NCBI GenBank assembly: GCA_028683385.1 | Contig: JAQUIJ010000002.1 | Span: 467,233 to 531,232, forward strand | Length of the DNA stretch: 64,000 nucleotides | DNA from: Prolixibacteraceae bacterium | Lineage (GTDB): Bacteria > Bacteroidota > Bacteroidia > Bacteroidales > Prolixibacteraceae | Reading direction: 5' to 3' | Shown here: one piece after another, positions 10,306 to 21,048 of the stretch | Numbering within the stretch: position 1 is the stretch's first letter | Layout: the number at the start of each line of letters is the position of its first letter | The notes under the pieces: generated by a model | The model's database searches: none | Seen by the model: the letters and a program-made list of their open reading frames with translations, nothing else | What the model was told of the DNA's origin: nothing | Made by a program: the position numbers and the translations under genes

Positions 10306-10927
10306 CTTTTCGTATTTTGGAACGAATATTATTATACGAACGAGTTTGACTTTGGTACAGTCGTCGACTTGCCAATTCATTTTTTTTCTCCTTTAGATGC
10401 CGAAATCACTGGTAAATCTCCGGAGTGAATTCAAATATTCAATTCTCAGAGGCTTCAAAAATCAATATTTAACTTAAATCTAGCGCATTATAGCCATTTT
10501 GCCTGTTCGTTTGATTGAGTATTCTGTGTAAAAGATCAAATTCAGTCCCAGGTTTTTAAATTTTCACATCGAATTTCCAGAATATTGCAACCCAAATTAG
10601 AATTGTTTATTGTTTATTTTGACTTCTTGTTTTTGATTTTTTCCTTTAAGGTGAATAGTTTTTGCATCTTCGGTATGCTATTTTAAATATAATTGTTGAG
10701 TTTGAATTGGAAAATAATCGGGATTTCTATTTTTTATGTGAATAATTAGTGTAATTTTATCAAGGTTTGAAGGTGATGAAAGCACACTCATCTTTAATCG
10801 GTTAAATACTAATAAATGAGATTATGAGTGGTTTTGTTTTTGACTCAGGATGAGTGAAAACTTCGCAATACGTAGGAAAACAAGTGCATCTGGCTGATAA
10901 ATATTTTATTATTATCAGTCAATATTG

Positions 10928-10958
10928 TTGTACATTGCTGATAATTTTTATACGTTTG
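10928..10958 (+). promoter_or_regulatory. Promoter of the giant exported protein gene
   Basis: TTG (10928-10930), a 20-nt spacer, then TACGTTTG (10951-10958) match the Bacteroidota -33/-7 consensus. Transcription from about 10965 would give a leader near 100 nt before the ATG at 11065. Confidence 0.7.
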
Positions 10959-11064
10959 CATTATAAACTGTCTAATTTTATACGGGACAATAAATAATTA
11001 AGATAAAAATGAATTATAAAATTCAATCAATCAATCAATTAAGTTTAATTAAAAAACAAATGCT

Positions 11065-14000
11065 ATGAGAAAATCATTTACTCGGCTTTTAAGTCTTGTG
11101 ATGTTTTTGACGCTTCTTAGTACTGTTTCTATGGCTGCTTTAACTTCGGTTTGGCCATCGGGAGCAACGGCTTTGACAAAAACTACAGACAAAATTCTGG
11201 TTATTTACCCGGAGGCTGTTCAGGCCAGTACGGGTTCTGTTCGCGTTACCAAAACAGTTGGTGGCGCATTGGTGGCTGTATTGCCAGCTACTGACAGCCG
11301 TATTTCCTATGCAAAGGGCGATACTGTTGTTATTGATCTAAGTGCAAGCTTACAAGAGTTAACTGACTATACAGTTAAACTTGATGCTAATACTTTTAAA
11401 ACGGTTGCCGATGGTTCTGAACAGCTCACTTATACGTGGTCTTTCAAAACTGGAGATTATACTGCTCCGACGTTGGTATCTGTAGTCCCAGTTACAGGGA
11501 CTACCCTTGAGACTTCTCAGACTACTGTGGCGCTTAAAATGACCTTTGAAGATGCATCCTTAGTTCTTGCAGGAACTGGTAAAGTTGCCATTTACAAAGC
11601 TGATGGAAATCTTTGGGATTTTATTTCAGTAACAACTGCTACTTCTGTTAGTCATACTACTGGAACTAATCTTTGGGAGTTTACTTTGCCTACAAGCCGC
11701 GTTCTGGAAGACAATGTTACATATAATGTAACTATAACTGCCGGAACAGTAACTGATGATGGAAAGCGTGCTGACCTCTTACCGAATGCTTTTGCTGGTT
11801 TAACCAATCGTGCTCTCTGGACATTTACGACTAAAGATTATACGGCTCCTGGGTTTGCTACTGATTATCCTAAAATTGGTATTGTTACCAATACTGCTGC
11901 CGGTGTTTTGATTAAAACCTTAGAAGCTGGTGTAGCTTATGCTGTTATTAATACCTCTCCCTCTACTCTTACTCCTGAGGCTATTAAAAATGCTTCTGGT
12001 GTTCAATCAGTTGCTATTACTACAGCCGGAACTGAATATGCGATCAATTTTATAACAGGACTTTCACAAGGAACACAGTATTATATACATGTAGCTACCG
12101 AAAATAGTGATGGCGTTTTAAGTCTTCTTGAAGCACAGGTCGCTCCATTTACATCTGAAATTACAGCTCCAACTTTGGTCGCAGTTAAATATCAAACTGT
12201 TGATGGTACTGTTGCTACCGGAACTGTGACTTCGAATGTTGTAACAACTGCCACTGGTACTCTTATTCCTACTAGTTTTGGTGGTGGTAAAGCAGTTCCT
12301 CAGGATGTTAATAATATCGTATTGGATTTTAGCGAGCCCGTTAAAATTGGTGCAGGTAATGTTATTATCTATAAAGCTTCAGATAATACTATTTTTTCTA
12401 CTGTGGCTGCTGCTAGTCTTACTGTTGACGCTACCGATCTTTCGTTGGTCAATGTTCCTGTTTCGGGATTACAAAATAATACGAAATATTACATTACTAT
12501 TCCAAATACGATAGTTCTGGATGTTTACAATAATGCGTACGGTGGTATCTATACTGTTAGCGGAATGCCATTCCAGACTAATGATATTGTAGCTCCTACA
12601 TTTACATATACACCTGTTGAAGGCGCTTCAAATCAACTACAAGATGTAAATGTCGTACTTACTTTTAATGAGTTGATACGTACTTACGGTACATATTCGT
12701 TGACCACAGCAATATCTGTAGAACAACAGAATCCGGAAACCGGCGTTATAAGTACGGTTACATGTGCAATTACTTCTTCTGACAATGATGGCAAGTTTAC
12801 AACAATAACTCTTGATCCGGAATCTTCTTTATTAAGCAGCGCTGTAGTTACTGTAAAAATTGCTCTAAATTCATTAGCTGATATTGGCAATAATGTTGTT
12901 GATGTGGCTGGACAAGGAATTAATTTCGTTGTTGAAGATAAAGTGGCACCTTTAATTACTTCTTGGTCGACTTTGGCAGCACCTGCTGATAGTGTGGTCT
13001 TAACGTTTAATGAAGCTATTTATTTAGCTGGAGGTGGCACAATTACTGATGCTACACTATCTTCAATACTGACGGTTAAGCAAACCGACATTAATGGTGT
13101 TAATGTGGCATATACCGCTACAATTGATGCAACGAAGTCGATTATCACGATTATCCCAAGTACTCCATGGCTTAGTGAAACCCAATATTATTTTGCGATA
13201 AGTTCTTCGCTTCAGGATGCAGCAGGAAATCTTTTCCTCGGCGCTGGTAGAACTTCGACAAGTACAATTGCTGATGTTACTTCAGCAACTGTAGATTTGA
13301 GTAGTGTGGCTGGTTTAAATATTTTACCTGGTGCTGATGTTTTTTTGAAATTCTATGAAGGATTAGTACTTGAACCGCGCGTAAAAATATTTTCTAATAA
13401 TGTATGGACCGATTATTCTTCTGCTAGTGCTGCTACTGTCGCTACAGCAATGCAAAAGGTTATTGTTCTGAAAGAAGGTAGTGCAACTGGTCCTGATGTG
13501 GCATTTACAGTTACTTCTACTGATAAAGCTTCATTTAAGATTAGTGCAAATTTGGTTGGAAATGCAACTTATTATTTAGGGATAGGAGCTTCTACAACTG
13601 ATGCCTTTGACAATGTTAATGAGGCTAAGTTTGTAACATTTTCTACCATTTTTGATGGGGTTCCTTCTATTTTAAGCTTGAGTCCGCTTGATGGAGCTGT
13701 TCAGGTAGGCGCCGCTTCTAACTTTGTAATTACATACGATACTCCGGTACTTAAAAAAGCTGGTGGTATTGTACCCGGTGATATTTATATCACTGACGGT
13801 ACGACCTCGGTTCCAGTTACTGATGCTGAAGTTACTATTGTTGGTAGTGTGGTTACTATTAATCCTGAAGCCGATCTTGCAACCGATAAGAGTTATGATA
13901 TTGTAATTGACGCTGGTGTATTTACTAATTTAAATAAGGTAACTTCTGTTAGTGGTGCCATTGCTTCAGACTCCTGGGATTTCCTAACCAACGATACAAA

Positions 14001-17000
14001 ATTAGGTATTACTGGTTTATCGCCTGACAATATGACCTCTCCAACTATCGATGCTCAACTGGTAATGACTTTTAACGAACCTGTTGTTAAAGCTTTAGGT
14101 ACTTTCAAAATTTGGAATACTGTGACCAATACTTTGGTTGAGAGTATTGATGTGATCTCAAGTCAGGTTGTTTTAAGTGATGACCAATTGACAGTTACGA
14201 TTACTCCTTCAGCAAACTTTAGCTACAACACTACTTATTATATTGAAGTAACTCCAGGTGCTTTGAAAGATGTATATGGTAACGGAAATTTGGAAATCTA
14301 TGGAACAACTAATTCTGATGATCTTACAAACTGGACGTTTGGTACGCCTAATCCTGCGTTGACTATCGATACTGTTTTATCCACACCTGCTTCTGGTTCC
14401 GACAAAGTTGCTGCTAACGCTAATATTGTGATTACGTTTAATCGCGAAATCGCTGCTGTTGTTGGAAATAATTCTGTGGGTTACTTTGAAGGGACAACTG
14501 CGACTACTGCTCAATCTTATATCTTCGGCAGTTCGAATGTAATAATCAGTGGAAAGACTTTAACAATTACTCATGCTGATAAATTATTCCCTGCTTTAAC
14601 TGATATTTATTTGTATTTACCTGCAAATGTAATTCAAGCAGCAAATGATGAAAACATTCGGAATAGTCTTGTAGATCGTACTCATAATGCTTATTCTTTC
14701 AATACTGGTGATGTGAATGCCCCTGTTCCAACATTTACACCTGTGAGCTTCGCAACTAGTCAGGTTTATTCTGCTGTTGATTCGAATATTACCATCACAT
14801 TTGATGAAGATATATTCTTGGCTGGAGGTACACCTGTTTCTAGTGGTGATGTAACTTCTGGTGGTTTATTTAGTATTATTCCTGATGGCAGTAGTACTTC
14901 TATACCTTTTGTAGGTACAATTTCTGGTCGAACTGTTACGTTGGATCCAACCAGCGACTTAAGCCAGTTTACTGAGTACACGATTACAGTTAATGCAAAC
15001 AAGATTAAAGATTCAAACGGGTTATATATTACTTCTGCAATTTCTTCAACTTTTAAAACTGTTGATATCTCGGCTCCTGTAATTACTTCGTTTGTTTTGG
15101 ATGGCGGTAATACGCTGATTTCTGTTCCTCAGATTTCGATAACGGATCCAAATAACAGTAAGTTTTACTATTTGCTTCGTGCAACATCGACTGATTTGGC
15201 TCCAACTGCTGATGTAATTAAGGCTTCAAATACCTTAGAGGTTGTTGGTAGTGTTGTATCTACTTTTAACATTGATTTATTATTGCCATCAACAGAATAT
15301 CAGTTCTACTATGTTTCTGAAGATTCTTTTGGAAATACTTCTGAAGTTGCTGTGCTTGTCGCTTCAACTGATGACACTGTGGCTCCATTGTTGGTTTCGA
15401 CTTACCCTGCTGTTGGTAGTGTTAATGTTGACGTTCCTTCTACTGGTATTGTTGTAACTTTAACATTCAATGAAAATGTGGTTAAAGGAACTGGTGTAAT
15501 TACTGTTCGTGATTATGCAACTCAGGCTGTTTTGGCTGTATTAAACCAAGATGCTCTTGGAGTATTAACAGATTTGACAACGTTGAATTTAACTATCCCA
15601 GTAAGTGCTGTAACTAGTGCTGCGCAGAAATTTTATGTTGAAATCTCGGCTGGAACAATTGAAGATGCAGCAGGCAATGATTATGCTGGTGCTTTTGGAC
15701 AAAATACACTTTCGTATACTACCGAAGACAATTTAGCACCTGCTGTTGATGTGGCTCTTAGTACAATTGGTACTGATGTCGCTTTGAATTCAACTATTAC
15801 TGTCGCCTTTACAGAAGATGTTAAAGCTGGAACTGGAAATTTGATTTTGTATACTGGTTCTGTGGTCGATGCTGACAATGCGATTCAGGTATTTACTGCT
15901 GCTGAAGCTACATTTAGTGGAAATACGGCTACTGTTAAGCCAACTGCAAGCCTGATTAATAGTCAAGCTTATATAGTAAGTACTGAACTTGGTTTTGCTG
16001 TTGACTTGTCGAGTAATGCAAATCCTAATGCTTTAAATACTGGTGTTCAATTTACTGCTACACCTGATGTTTTATTATCGGTATCATCTGTTGATCCCGC
16101 TGGTGGTGATTTGCCTGTTAATAAATCTACTTTAGTTGATATTACTGTTAAATTTAACGGTAATGTTTATCTTACTGTAGCAGGTTATCACAAACCTTTG
16201 GCTTTAATGACTCAGGCTGAATTATTGGCACACGTTTCGTTAGTTGATGGTAATGGTACTGTTGTTCCTATTACTCGAATCGATAAAGATGGTGCTGATG
16301 GTATAATAGTTATTCCTGGTACTTTATATGATCAAACAAATTATACCTTAACTATTAGTGGTTTTGAGAATAGCGCTGGTACGGTAATGACTAGTTATGT
16401 TGTCAATTATCTGACTGACGATGCAACTCCTCCTACTATTGTTTTCAGTCCTGCATTCGAAACTTCAGATGTTAATCCTGCAACTGCATTAACACTAACT
16501 TTTTCTGAAGCTGTTGTTGATGATGCGATTAATCCAAATGCCAGTATTTATTCTTACATTGACAATACCAATGTTAGTAACTTTGTTTTCCTAAAGGAAG
16601 CTACTGTTGGAGGAGCTGATGTAGAATTTACTGCAACTATTTCAGGAAAAGTAATAACTATCGTTCCTTCTGCTGCGCTTATTTCTGGAGCTAAATATTA
16701 TTATGGTCTTAAACGTACGGTTGAAGATTTGTCAGGAGCTGCTATTTTGGCAACCTCACTAGATACGGATGGCCATACAATTACAACAGGTATTGAAGAA
16801 TCGACTTATGTATATTTTACAGCGGCTGATTATACTGTACCTGCATTATTAGATTTAACGACAACAAATTTTTCACCATATTTAACTGGAGCATATGCTA
16901 CTTCTGAAATGTATGTTATTTTCAGTGAAGCTGTGACTGTTTCTACTGGTTCGATTGTTATCCGTCGTGAAGATGGTACAATTTTCCAATCGGTATCTGG

Positions 17001-18447
17001 TACAGGCTTAAGCATTGATGTTGATAATGCAGCAAAACTGAATATCGCGCACAATGATTTTGAACCTTTCACCAATTATTTTGTAGAAATTGGCGCTTCT
17101 GTTGTTGTTGATGCTTCTGGTAATGCTAATGTGAAGTTCTCTGATCCTGCAACTGGATGGTTATTTACAACAAACGATACTTATGCGCTTACTGCCTCTG
17201 TTACTCCAATGGGAGATAACACACCTCGTATTGTTAATTTGCAGATGATGTTCAACAAGGACGTTATTTCTGGTGTAGCTAATAAATTCATCGCTGTTTA
17301 TAAAGCTGATGGTACTGCCGTAAGTCAAATCGCTACTGAAGATTTGGTTGCTAACGAAAGAACAGTTGTAATTCCTGTAGCTCTTGACGCTAATCAATCG
17401 TATTATGCTCGCGTTGAAGCTGGTGCATTTGTAGATGGTTCAGGTAATTTATTTGCTGGCATCATGGATAATAGCTGGGTATTCTCAACAGTTGATAATA
17501 TCGCTCCTCAGGTGGTTTCTTTAGCTCCTGCTGACAATGCTCTTAGTGTTGATGCACAAACATCTGCGTTTACAATGACTTTTGATCGTGACATAGCTGT
17601 GGGTACAGGTGTTATTTCTGTACGTTATGCTGTTGATGGTAAAGTGTTTGAAGATGTTGACGTTACAAAAGCTGTGGTGAGTGATAAAACTTTAACTTTT
17701 AATGTTTCTAAAGTTTTGGATGCTAATACAGCGTTCTATGTTATTGTTCCTGTTGGTGCTATTACGAATACAGAAGTTACTAAAGATTCATTTGCTGGTA
17801 TTTTGAATACTTACACCTGGAACTTTACTACTACTACTGACAAAACAGCTCCTAAGTTGTTAACTTGGACTCCTAACGCTACAACTATTACTGACAACCA
17901 CCCAACTTTAGTCATGACTTTTGACGAAGCTGTTGTTCTTGGTGCTGGTAATGTGAAAATCGTTAAGAAATCTGATAACGTAATTGCTTTAACTATTCCG
18001 GTTACTGCTGCTATGGTTAGCGACAAAACTGTTACTGTATCTTACGTTTACAATGAAACGACTGGTGGTCTTGACAAAGATACTGACTACTATGTATTAG
18101 TAGATGGTGGTATTGTTAAAGATTTAGCTGGAAATGCTTTCGCTGGTGTAACTGCTAGTACTACTTGGACTTTCAAAACAGGTGCTGACTGGCAAACTCC
18201 AGTTGTTCCTGAAATAAGTGATTCTCAGTTTAAGGTTTATCCAAACCCATTTGTTGATTATGTGACTGTATCTAACGCTTCTGAACTTTCTAAAGTGGTT
18301 GTTTCTAACATCGCTGGACAGATTGTGAAAGAAGTTGTAGCTCCAGAAAGCACAATTCAATTAAACGAACTACGCAGTGGAGTTTACTTCATCACTCTTT
18401 ATCAAGATGGTGCTGTAATCAAAACTGTTAAGATTCTTAAAAGGTAA
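11065..18447 (+). CDS. Giant exported Ig-like repeat protein with T9SS type A sorting domain
   Basis: This 2460-residue protein starts with a clear Sec signal peptide (MRKSFTRLLSLVMFLTLLSTVSMA) and ends with a T9SS type A sorting domain of about 70 residues (FKVYPNPFVDYVTVSN ... LRSGVYFITLYQDGAVIKTVKILKR). In between are about 19 repeats of 100-130 residues of the SbsA/Big_5 Ig-like type. Each ends near W-x-F-x-T followed by D-x-x-AP, for example WTFTTKDYTAP at about 253, and contains the strand pattern LTFNE or MTFDEAV and TYYIEV. Composition is rich in Thr, Ser, Ala and Val and nearly free of Cys. Export by T9SS and anchoring at the cell surface follow from the tail; the role, such as adhesion, matrix or gliding, is not shown. 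It stands alone between its own promoter and terminator. Confidence 0.93.
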   Translation: MRKSFTRLLSLVMFLTLLSTVSMAALTSVWPSGATALTKTTDKILVIYPEAVQASTGSVRVTKTVGGALVAVLPATDSRISYAKGDTVVIDLSASLQELTDYTVKLDANTFKTVADGSEQLTYTWSFKTGDYTAPTLVSVVPVTGTTLETSQTTVALKMTFEDASLVLAGTGKVAIYKADGNLWDFISVTTATSVSHTTGTNLWEFTLPTSRVLEDNVTYNVTITAGTVTDDGKRADLLPNAFAGLTNRALWTFTTKDYTAPGFATDYPKIGIVTNTAAGVLIKTLEAGVAYAVINTSPSTLTPEAIKNASGVQSVAITTAGTEYAINFITGLSQGTQYYIHVATENSDGVLSLLEAQVAPFTSEITAPTLVAVKYQTVDGTVATGTVTSNVVTTATGTLIPTSFGGGKAVPQDVNNIVLDFSEPVKIGAGNVIIYKASDNTIFSTVAAASLTVDATDLSLVNVPVSGLQNNTKYYITIPNTIVLDVYNNAYGGIYTVSGMPFQTNDIVAPTFTYTPVEGASNQLQDVNVVLTFNELIRTYGTYSLTTAISVEQQNPETGVISTVTCAITSSDNDGKFTTITLDPESSLLSSAVVTVKIALNSLADIGNNVVDVAGQGINFVVEDKVAPLITSWSTLAAPADSVVLTFNEAIYLAGGGTITDATLSSILTVKQTDINGVNVAYTATIDATKSIITIIPSTPWLSETQYYFAISSSLQDAAGNLFLGAGRTSTSTIADVTSATVDLSSVAGLNILPGADVFLKFYEGLVLEPRVKIFSNNVWTDYSSASAATVATAMQKVIVLKEGSATGPDVAFTVTSTDKASFKISANLVGNATYYLGIGASTTDAFDNVNEAKFVTFSTIFDGVPSILSLSPLDGAVQVGAASNFVITYDTPVLKKAGGIVPGDIYITDGTTSVPVTDAEVTIVGSVVTINPEADLATDKSYDIVIDAGVFTNLNKVTSVSGAIASDSWDFLTNDTKLGITGLSPDNMTSPTIDAQLVMTFNEPVVKALGTFKIWNTVTNTLVESIDVISSQVVLSDDQLTVTITPSANFSYNTTYYIEVTPGALKDVYGNGNLEIYGTTNSDDLTNWTFGTPNPALTIDTVLSTPASGSDKVAANANIVITFNREIAAVVGNNSVGYFEGTTATTAQSYIFGSSNVIISGKTLTITHADKLFPALTDIYLYLPANVIQAANDENIRNSLVDRTHNAYSFNTGDVNAPVPTFTPVSFATSQVYSAVDSNITITFDEDIFLAGGTPVSSGDVTSGGLFSIIPDGSSTSIPFVGTISGRTVTLDPTSDLSQFTEYTITVNANKIKDSNGLYITSAISSTFKTVDISAPVITSFVLDGGNTLISVPQISITDPNNSKFYYLLRATSTDLAPTADVIKASNTLEVVGSVVSTFNIDLLLPSTEYQFYYVSEDSFGNTSEVAVLVASTDDTVAPLLVSTYPAVGSVNVDVPSTGIVVTLTFNENVVKGTGVITVRDYATQAVLAVLNQDALGVLTDLTTLNLTIPVSAVTSAAQKFYVEISAGTIEDAAGNDYAGAFGQNTLSYTTEDNLAPAVDVALSTIGTDVALNSTITVAFTEDVKAGTGNLILYTGSVVDADNAIQVFTAAEATFSGNTATVKPTASLINSQAYIVSTELGFAVDLSSNANPNALNTGVQFTATPDVLLSVSSVDPAGGDLPVNKSTLVDITVKFNGNVYLTVAGYHKPLALMTQAELLAHVSLVDGNGTVVPITRIDKDGADGIIVIPGTLYDQTNYTLTISGFENSAGTVMTSYVVNYLTDDATPPTIVFSPAFETSDVNPATALTLTFSEAVVDDAINPNASIYSYIDNTNVSNFVFLKEATVGGADVEFTATISGKVITIVPSAALISGAKYYYGLKRTVEDLSGAAILATSLDTDGHTITTGIEESTYVYFTAADYTVPALLDLTTTNFSPYLTGAYATSEMYVIFSEAVTVSTGSIVIRREDGTIFQSVSGTGLSIDVDNAAKLNIAHNDFEPFTNYFVEIGASVVVDASGNANVKFSDPATGWLFTTNDTYALTASVTPMGDNTPRIVNLQMMFNKDVISGVANKFIAVYKADGTAVSQIATEDLVANERTVVIPVALDANQSYYARVEAGAFVDGSGNLFAGIMDNSWVFSTVDNIAPQVVSLAPADNALSVDAQTSAFTMTFDRDIAVGTGVISVRYAVDGKVFEDVDVTKAVVSDKTLTFNVSKVLDANTAFYVIVPVGAITNTEVTKDSFAGILNTYTWNFTTTTDKTAPKLLTWTPNATTITDNHPTLVMTFDEAVVLGAGNVKIVKKSDNVIALTIPVTAAMVSDKTVTVSYVYNETTGGLDKDTDYYVLVDGGIVKDLAGNAFAGVTASTTWTFKTGADWQTPVVPEISDSQFKVYPNPFVDYVTVSNASELSKVVVSNIAGQIVKEVVAPESTIQLNELRSGVYFITLYQDGAVIKTVKILKR

Positions 18448-18467
18448 TGCCGAATTGATTGATTTAA

Positions 18468-18497
18468 AAAGGGAAGCTTGCGGGCTTCCCTTTTTTA
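18468..18497 (+). terminator. Rho-independent terminator
   Basis: GGGAAGC (18471-18477) pairs with GCTTCCC (18484-18490), loop TTGCGG, followed by TTTTTT. It closes the giant repeat-protein gene. Confidence 0.9.
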
Positions 18498-18516
18498 TTT
18501 ATAGATACTCTTAGAT

Positions 18517-19260
18517 ATGGAATTTTTAAAATCACATCGTACGATCAGAAAGTACAAACCAACTGCTGTTGCTGAAGATATTCTTAATGATATTTTGGAA
18601 TCTGGCATTCGCTCGTCGAATACCGGGAATATGCAGCTTTATAGCATCATTGTTACAAGAAATACTGACAAGAAAGAAGATCTGGCTCCGTTTCACTTTA
18701 ACCAACCGATGGTGAAGGAAGCCCCTTTGATTCTGACTATTTGTTTCGATGTTAACCGATTTAAAACATGGTGTCAGGCAAATGTTGCCAAGGTGGATTT
18801 TACTAGTCTATTATGGCTTTTAAATGGCACTATTGATTCTTCAATTCTGGCTCAAAATATTTGTGTGGCTGCTGAAAGCTACGGATTAGGTATTTGTTAT
18901 CTGGGAACTACATTATACAATGCCACTGAAATTAGTAAAGTTCTCCATTTGCCAGAAGGAGTTATTCCTATTACAACTTTAACGATGGGTTATCCTGAGG
19001 TTGTTCCTGAATTAACTGATCGTTTACCCTTGGATTCTGTTGTACACTATGAACAGTATCAGAATTATTCGGTAGAGACGATCAGGGAGATGTATGAGTT
19101 TAAAGAGAATTTGGAATCTTCGAAGAAATTTGTTGAGGAGAATGGAAGGGAAAACCTGGCTCAGGTTTATACTGATGTTCGATATAAAAGTGCTGACAGT
19201 AAGTTTTTCTCTCAGAAGTTGCTGAAAATGCTGACAGAGCAAGGATTTGTTTTTGAATAG
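18517..19260 (+). CDS. Nitroreductase-family FMN oxidoreductase
   Basis: This 247-residue protein starts FLKSHRTIRKYKPTAV, the FMN-binding N-terminus of NfsA/FRP-type nitroreductases, with SSNTGNMQLYSIIVTR (about 34-49) and AESYGLGICYLGT (about 120-132), both conserved in the family. It should bind FMN as a dimer and use NAD(P)H to reduce nitro compounds, quinones or flavins; the physiological substrate is unknown. It is separated from the preceding gene by a terminator and has a stop only 12 bp from that of the convergent response-regulator gene. Confidence 0.88.
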   Translation: MEFLKSHRTIRKYKPTAVAEDILNDILESGIRSSNTGNMQLYSIIVTRNTDKKEDLAPFHFNQPMVKEAPLILTICFDVNRFKTWCQANVAKVDFTSLLWLLNGTIDSSILAQNICVAAESYGLGICYLGTTLYNATEISKVLHLPEGVIPITTLTMGYPEVVPELTDRLPLDSVVHYEQYQNYSVETIREMYEFKENLESSKKFVEENGRENLAQVYTDVRYKSADSKFFSQKLLKMLTEQGFVFE

Positions 19261-19272
19261 CTTTTCTGACCT

Positions 19273-19977
19273 TTATATTGAGATGTTACTAATCTTTGAA
19301 AAGAAATCTGTTCTGTAATTGCTACCTATTGTAAGTTTTACGCTTGGTAACTCAACCATATTTCCTTCGATAGCAATTATCTTCATCCGATTTATGATGT
19401 GCGATTTATGTATCCTGTAGAAATCACTTGCTGGAAGTAGTTCTTCCATCTTCTTCATCGAAAGATTCGTAACCAAATGTGACTTTTCAGTATAAATTTT
19501 GATGTAATCGCCCAAGCCTTCAATGTATAGTATTTCGCTGAACTTAACCTGATACGTTTTTTTGTTTGATTTTATAAATACGGATTCAGCTTTTTCTTCG
19601 GGTGTTGTTTTTTTTGTCAATTGAAACTGGTACTCTGCTTTTTGAAATGCTTTTAGAAAACGGGCGAATGAGAAAGGCTTTACCAGGTAATCTAATACGT
19701 TTAATTCATATCCTTCCATGGCATATTCGCTGTAGGCAGTGGTTAATATGACTAATGGAGGTTTCTTCAGCATTTTTAAGAATTCAATGCCTGACAGTTT
19801 GGGCATGTTTATGTCCAAAAAAATCAAATCAATAGTTTGTTTTTCAATGATTTCTATGGCATCTACTGCATTCTTGCAAAATCCTACGACTTCAATCGAT
19901 TTGATATCTTCCGTATATTTCCGGAGAACATTCTGGGCTAACGGCTCGTCGTCAATAATTAATGTTTTTAAGATCAT
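19273..19977 (-). CDS. LytTR-family response regulator
   Basis: This 234-residue protein has an N-terminal receiver domain (about 1-120) with the acidic pair DDEP (9-12), the phospho-acceptor Asp in LIFLDINMPKLSG (about 55) and Lys in YLVKPFS. A C-terminal LytTR DNA-binding domain (about 135-230) follows, with YIEGLGDYIKIYT and FYRIHKSHIIN. It is encoded 16 bp downstream of a matching histidine kinase, which is its likely partner. LytTR regulators usually bind direct repeats upstream of targets such as surface or export genes; no target site was identified here. Confidence 0.93.
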   Translation of the reverse strand: MILKTLIIDDEPLAQNVLRKYTEDIKSIEVVGFCKNAVDAIEIIEKQTIDLIFLDINMPKLSGIEFLKMLKKPPLVILTTAYSEYAMEGYELNVLDYLVKPFSFARFLKAFQKAEYQFQLTKKTTPEEKAESVFIKSNKKTYQVKFSEILYIEGLGDYIKIYTEKSHLVTNLSMKKMEELLPASDFYRIHKSHIINRMKIIAIEGNMVELPSVKLTIGSNYRTDFFSKISNISI

Positions 19978-19993
19978 TTAATGCCCTTTTTGA

Positions 19994-21040
19994 TCATTGT
20001 TTAAGTTGAACTTCAAGTAGTATTGAAAACGTATTGTCTGTTCTGATTACTTCATATTTGTATTCGTTGGGCAAATATAAATATTCAAGTCTGCGTTCTA
20101 TGTTTTTAAGCCCAATTCCAGAGCTTTTACTCGTTTTGCTTAGTTGTGTGCAGTCAAAGTTGTTCTCAATCTTAAATCGCATCGTATTCTGCTGAAAATA
20201 AATGAATACATGAATGTACGGTAACGGAGCAGGATTTCTTAATCCATGTTTGAAGGCATTATCAATAAACGGTTCGAAAATTAAAGGAATAACCTTTCTA
20301 TCCGGAACATCACCTTCAATTGAGTATTGAATTTCAATTTCATTGTTTAATCTGATCTTTTGCAATTCGATGAAATTACTCAGAAAACTCAGTTCATCTT
20401 TTACGGGTATAAAGTTTTCCCTGGATTCGTACAGTACATGGCGCATTAAATCTGATAGTTTCAGTATAATTTCTGGTGTTCGTGGTGAATTTATTAGCGA
20501 CAATGAATAGATGTTGTTCAGACTGTTGAATAGAAAGTGTGGATTTAATTGTGATTTTAGGGTATTTAATTCTGCCTCAAGTTTTTCACGCTCTATTTGC
20601 GTGATTTTCAGTTTTATTTCCTGAAGCTTTAACCAATCCTTAATGAATTTAAACAGTGAGGTTATTCCAACATAAAACAAGGCCGTAAAGAAATGTGAAG
20701 AAAACATATTCCTAAACTGATCTGAAAAACTCCTTGTTTTTAGTAGGTAAGCGAAAATTAATTGTATTAAAATTGCTGAAATTGAAAGTAAAATTATTAA
20801 CCAGAAGGTATAGAATATGTAGTTTTTATTCTTAAGAAACTTCGGAATTAAGAGATACAAATTGAAATAAACGGCCAAGGCAAAGCCAATATTTGGAATT
20901 ATAGCACGCAGGAAAAGATCGGTATTCAGGGTTAGTTTGTGATCGGATGCAACATAAAAAGCTGAGATTGCAAAAATGATGCTGCAAATCCAGAATAATA
21001 GATGACTATAGATTTTAAATTTATCGTATCTGTTTACCAT
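19994..21040 (-). CDS. LytS/YehU-type sensor histidine kinase
   Basis: A 348-residue membrane kinase with four predicted membrane helices in about the first 140 residues, a short coiled linker (about 150-180), the His_kinase motif LKSQLNPHFLFNSLNNIYSL (about 182-201) with its phospho-acceptor His, and a HATPase domain with IPLIFEPFIDNAFKHG and SSGIGLKNIERRL. It has no large extracytoplasmic sensor domain, so the signal may be sensed in or near the membrane. It precedes the LytTR regulator on the same strand and follows a GT2 gene by 8 bp, so all three may be cotranscribed. Confidence 0.93.
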   Translation of the reverse strand: MVNRYDKFKIYSHLLFWICSIIFAISAFYVASDHKLTLNTDLFLRAIIPNIGFALAVYFNLYLLIPKFLKNKNYIFYTFWLIILLSISAILIQLIFAYLLKTRSFSDQFRNMFSSHFFTALFYVGITSLFKFIKDWLKLQEIKLKITQIEREKLEAELNTLKSQLNPHFLFNSLNNIYSLSLINSPRTPEIILKLSDLMRHVLYESRENFIPVKDELSFLSNFIELQKIRLNNEIEIQYSIEGDVPDRKVIPLIFEPFIDNAFKHGLRNPAPLPYIHVFIYFQQNTMRFKIENNFDCTQLSKTSKSSGIGLKNIERRLEYLYLPNEYKYEVIRTDNTFSILLEVQLKQ

Positions 21041-21048
21041 TGAAATCT

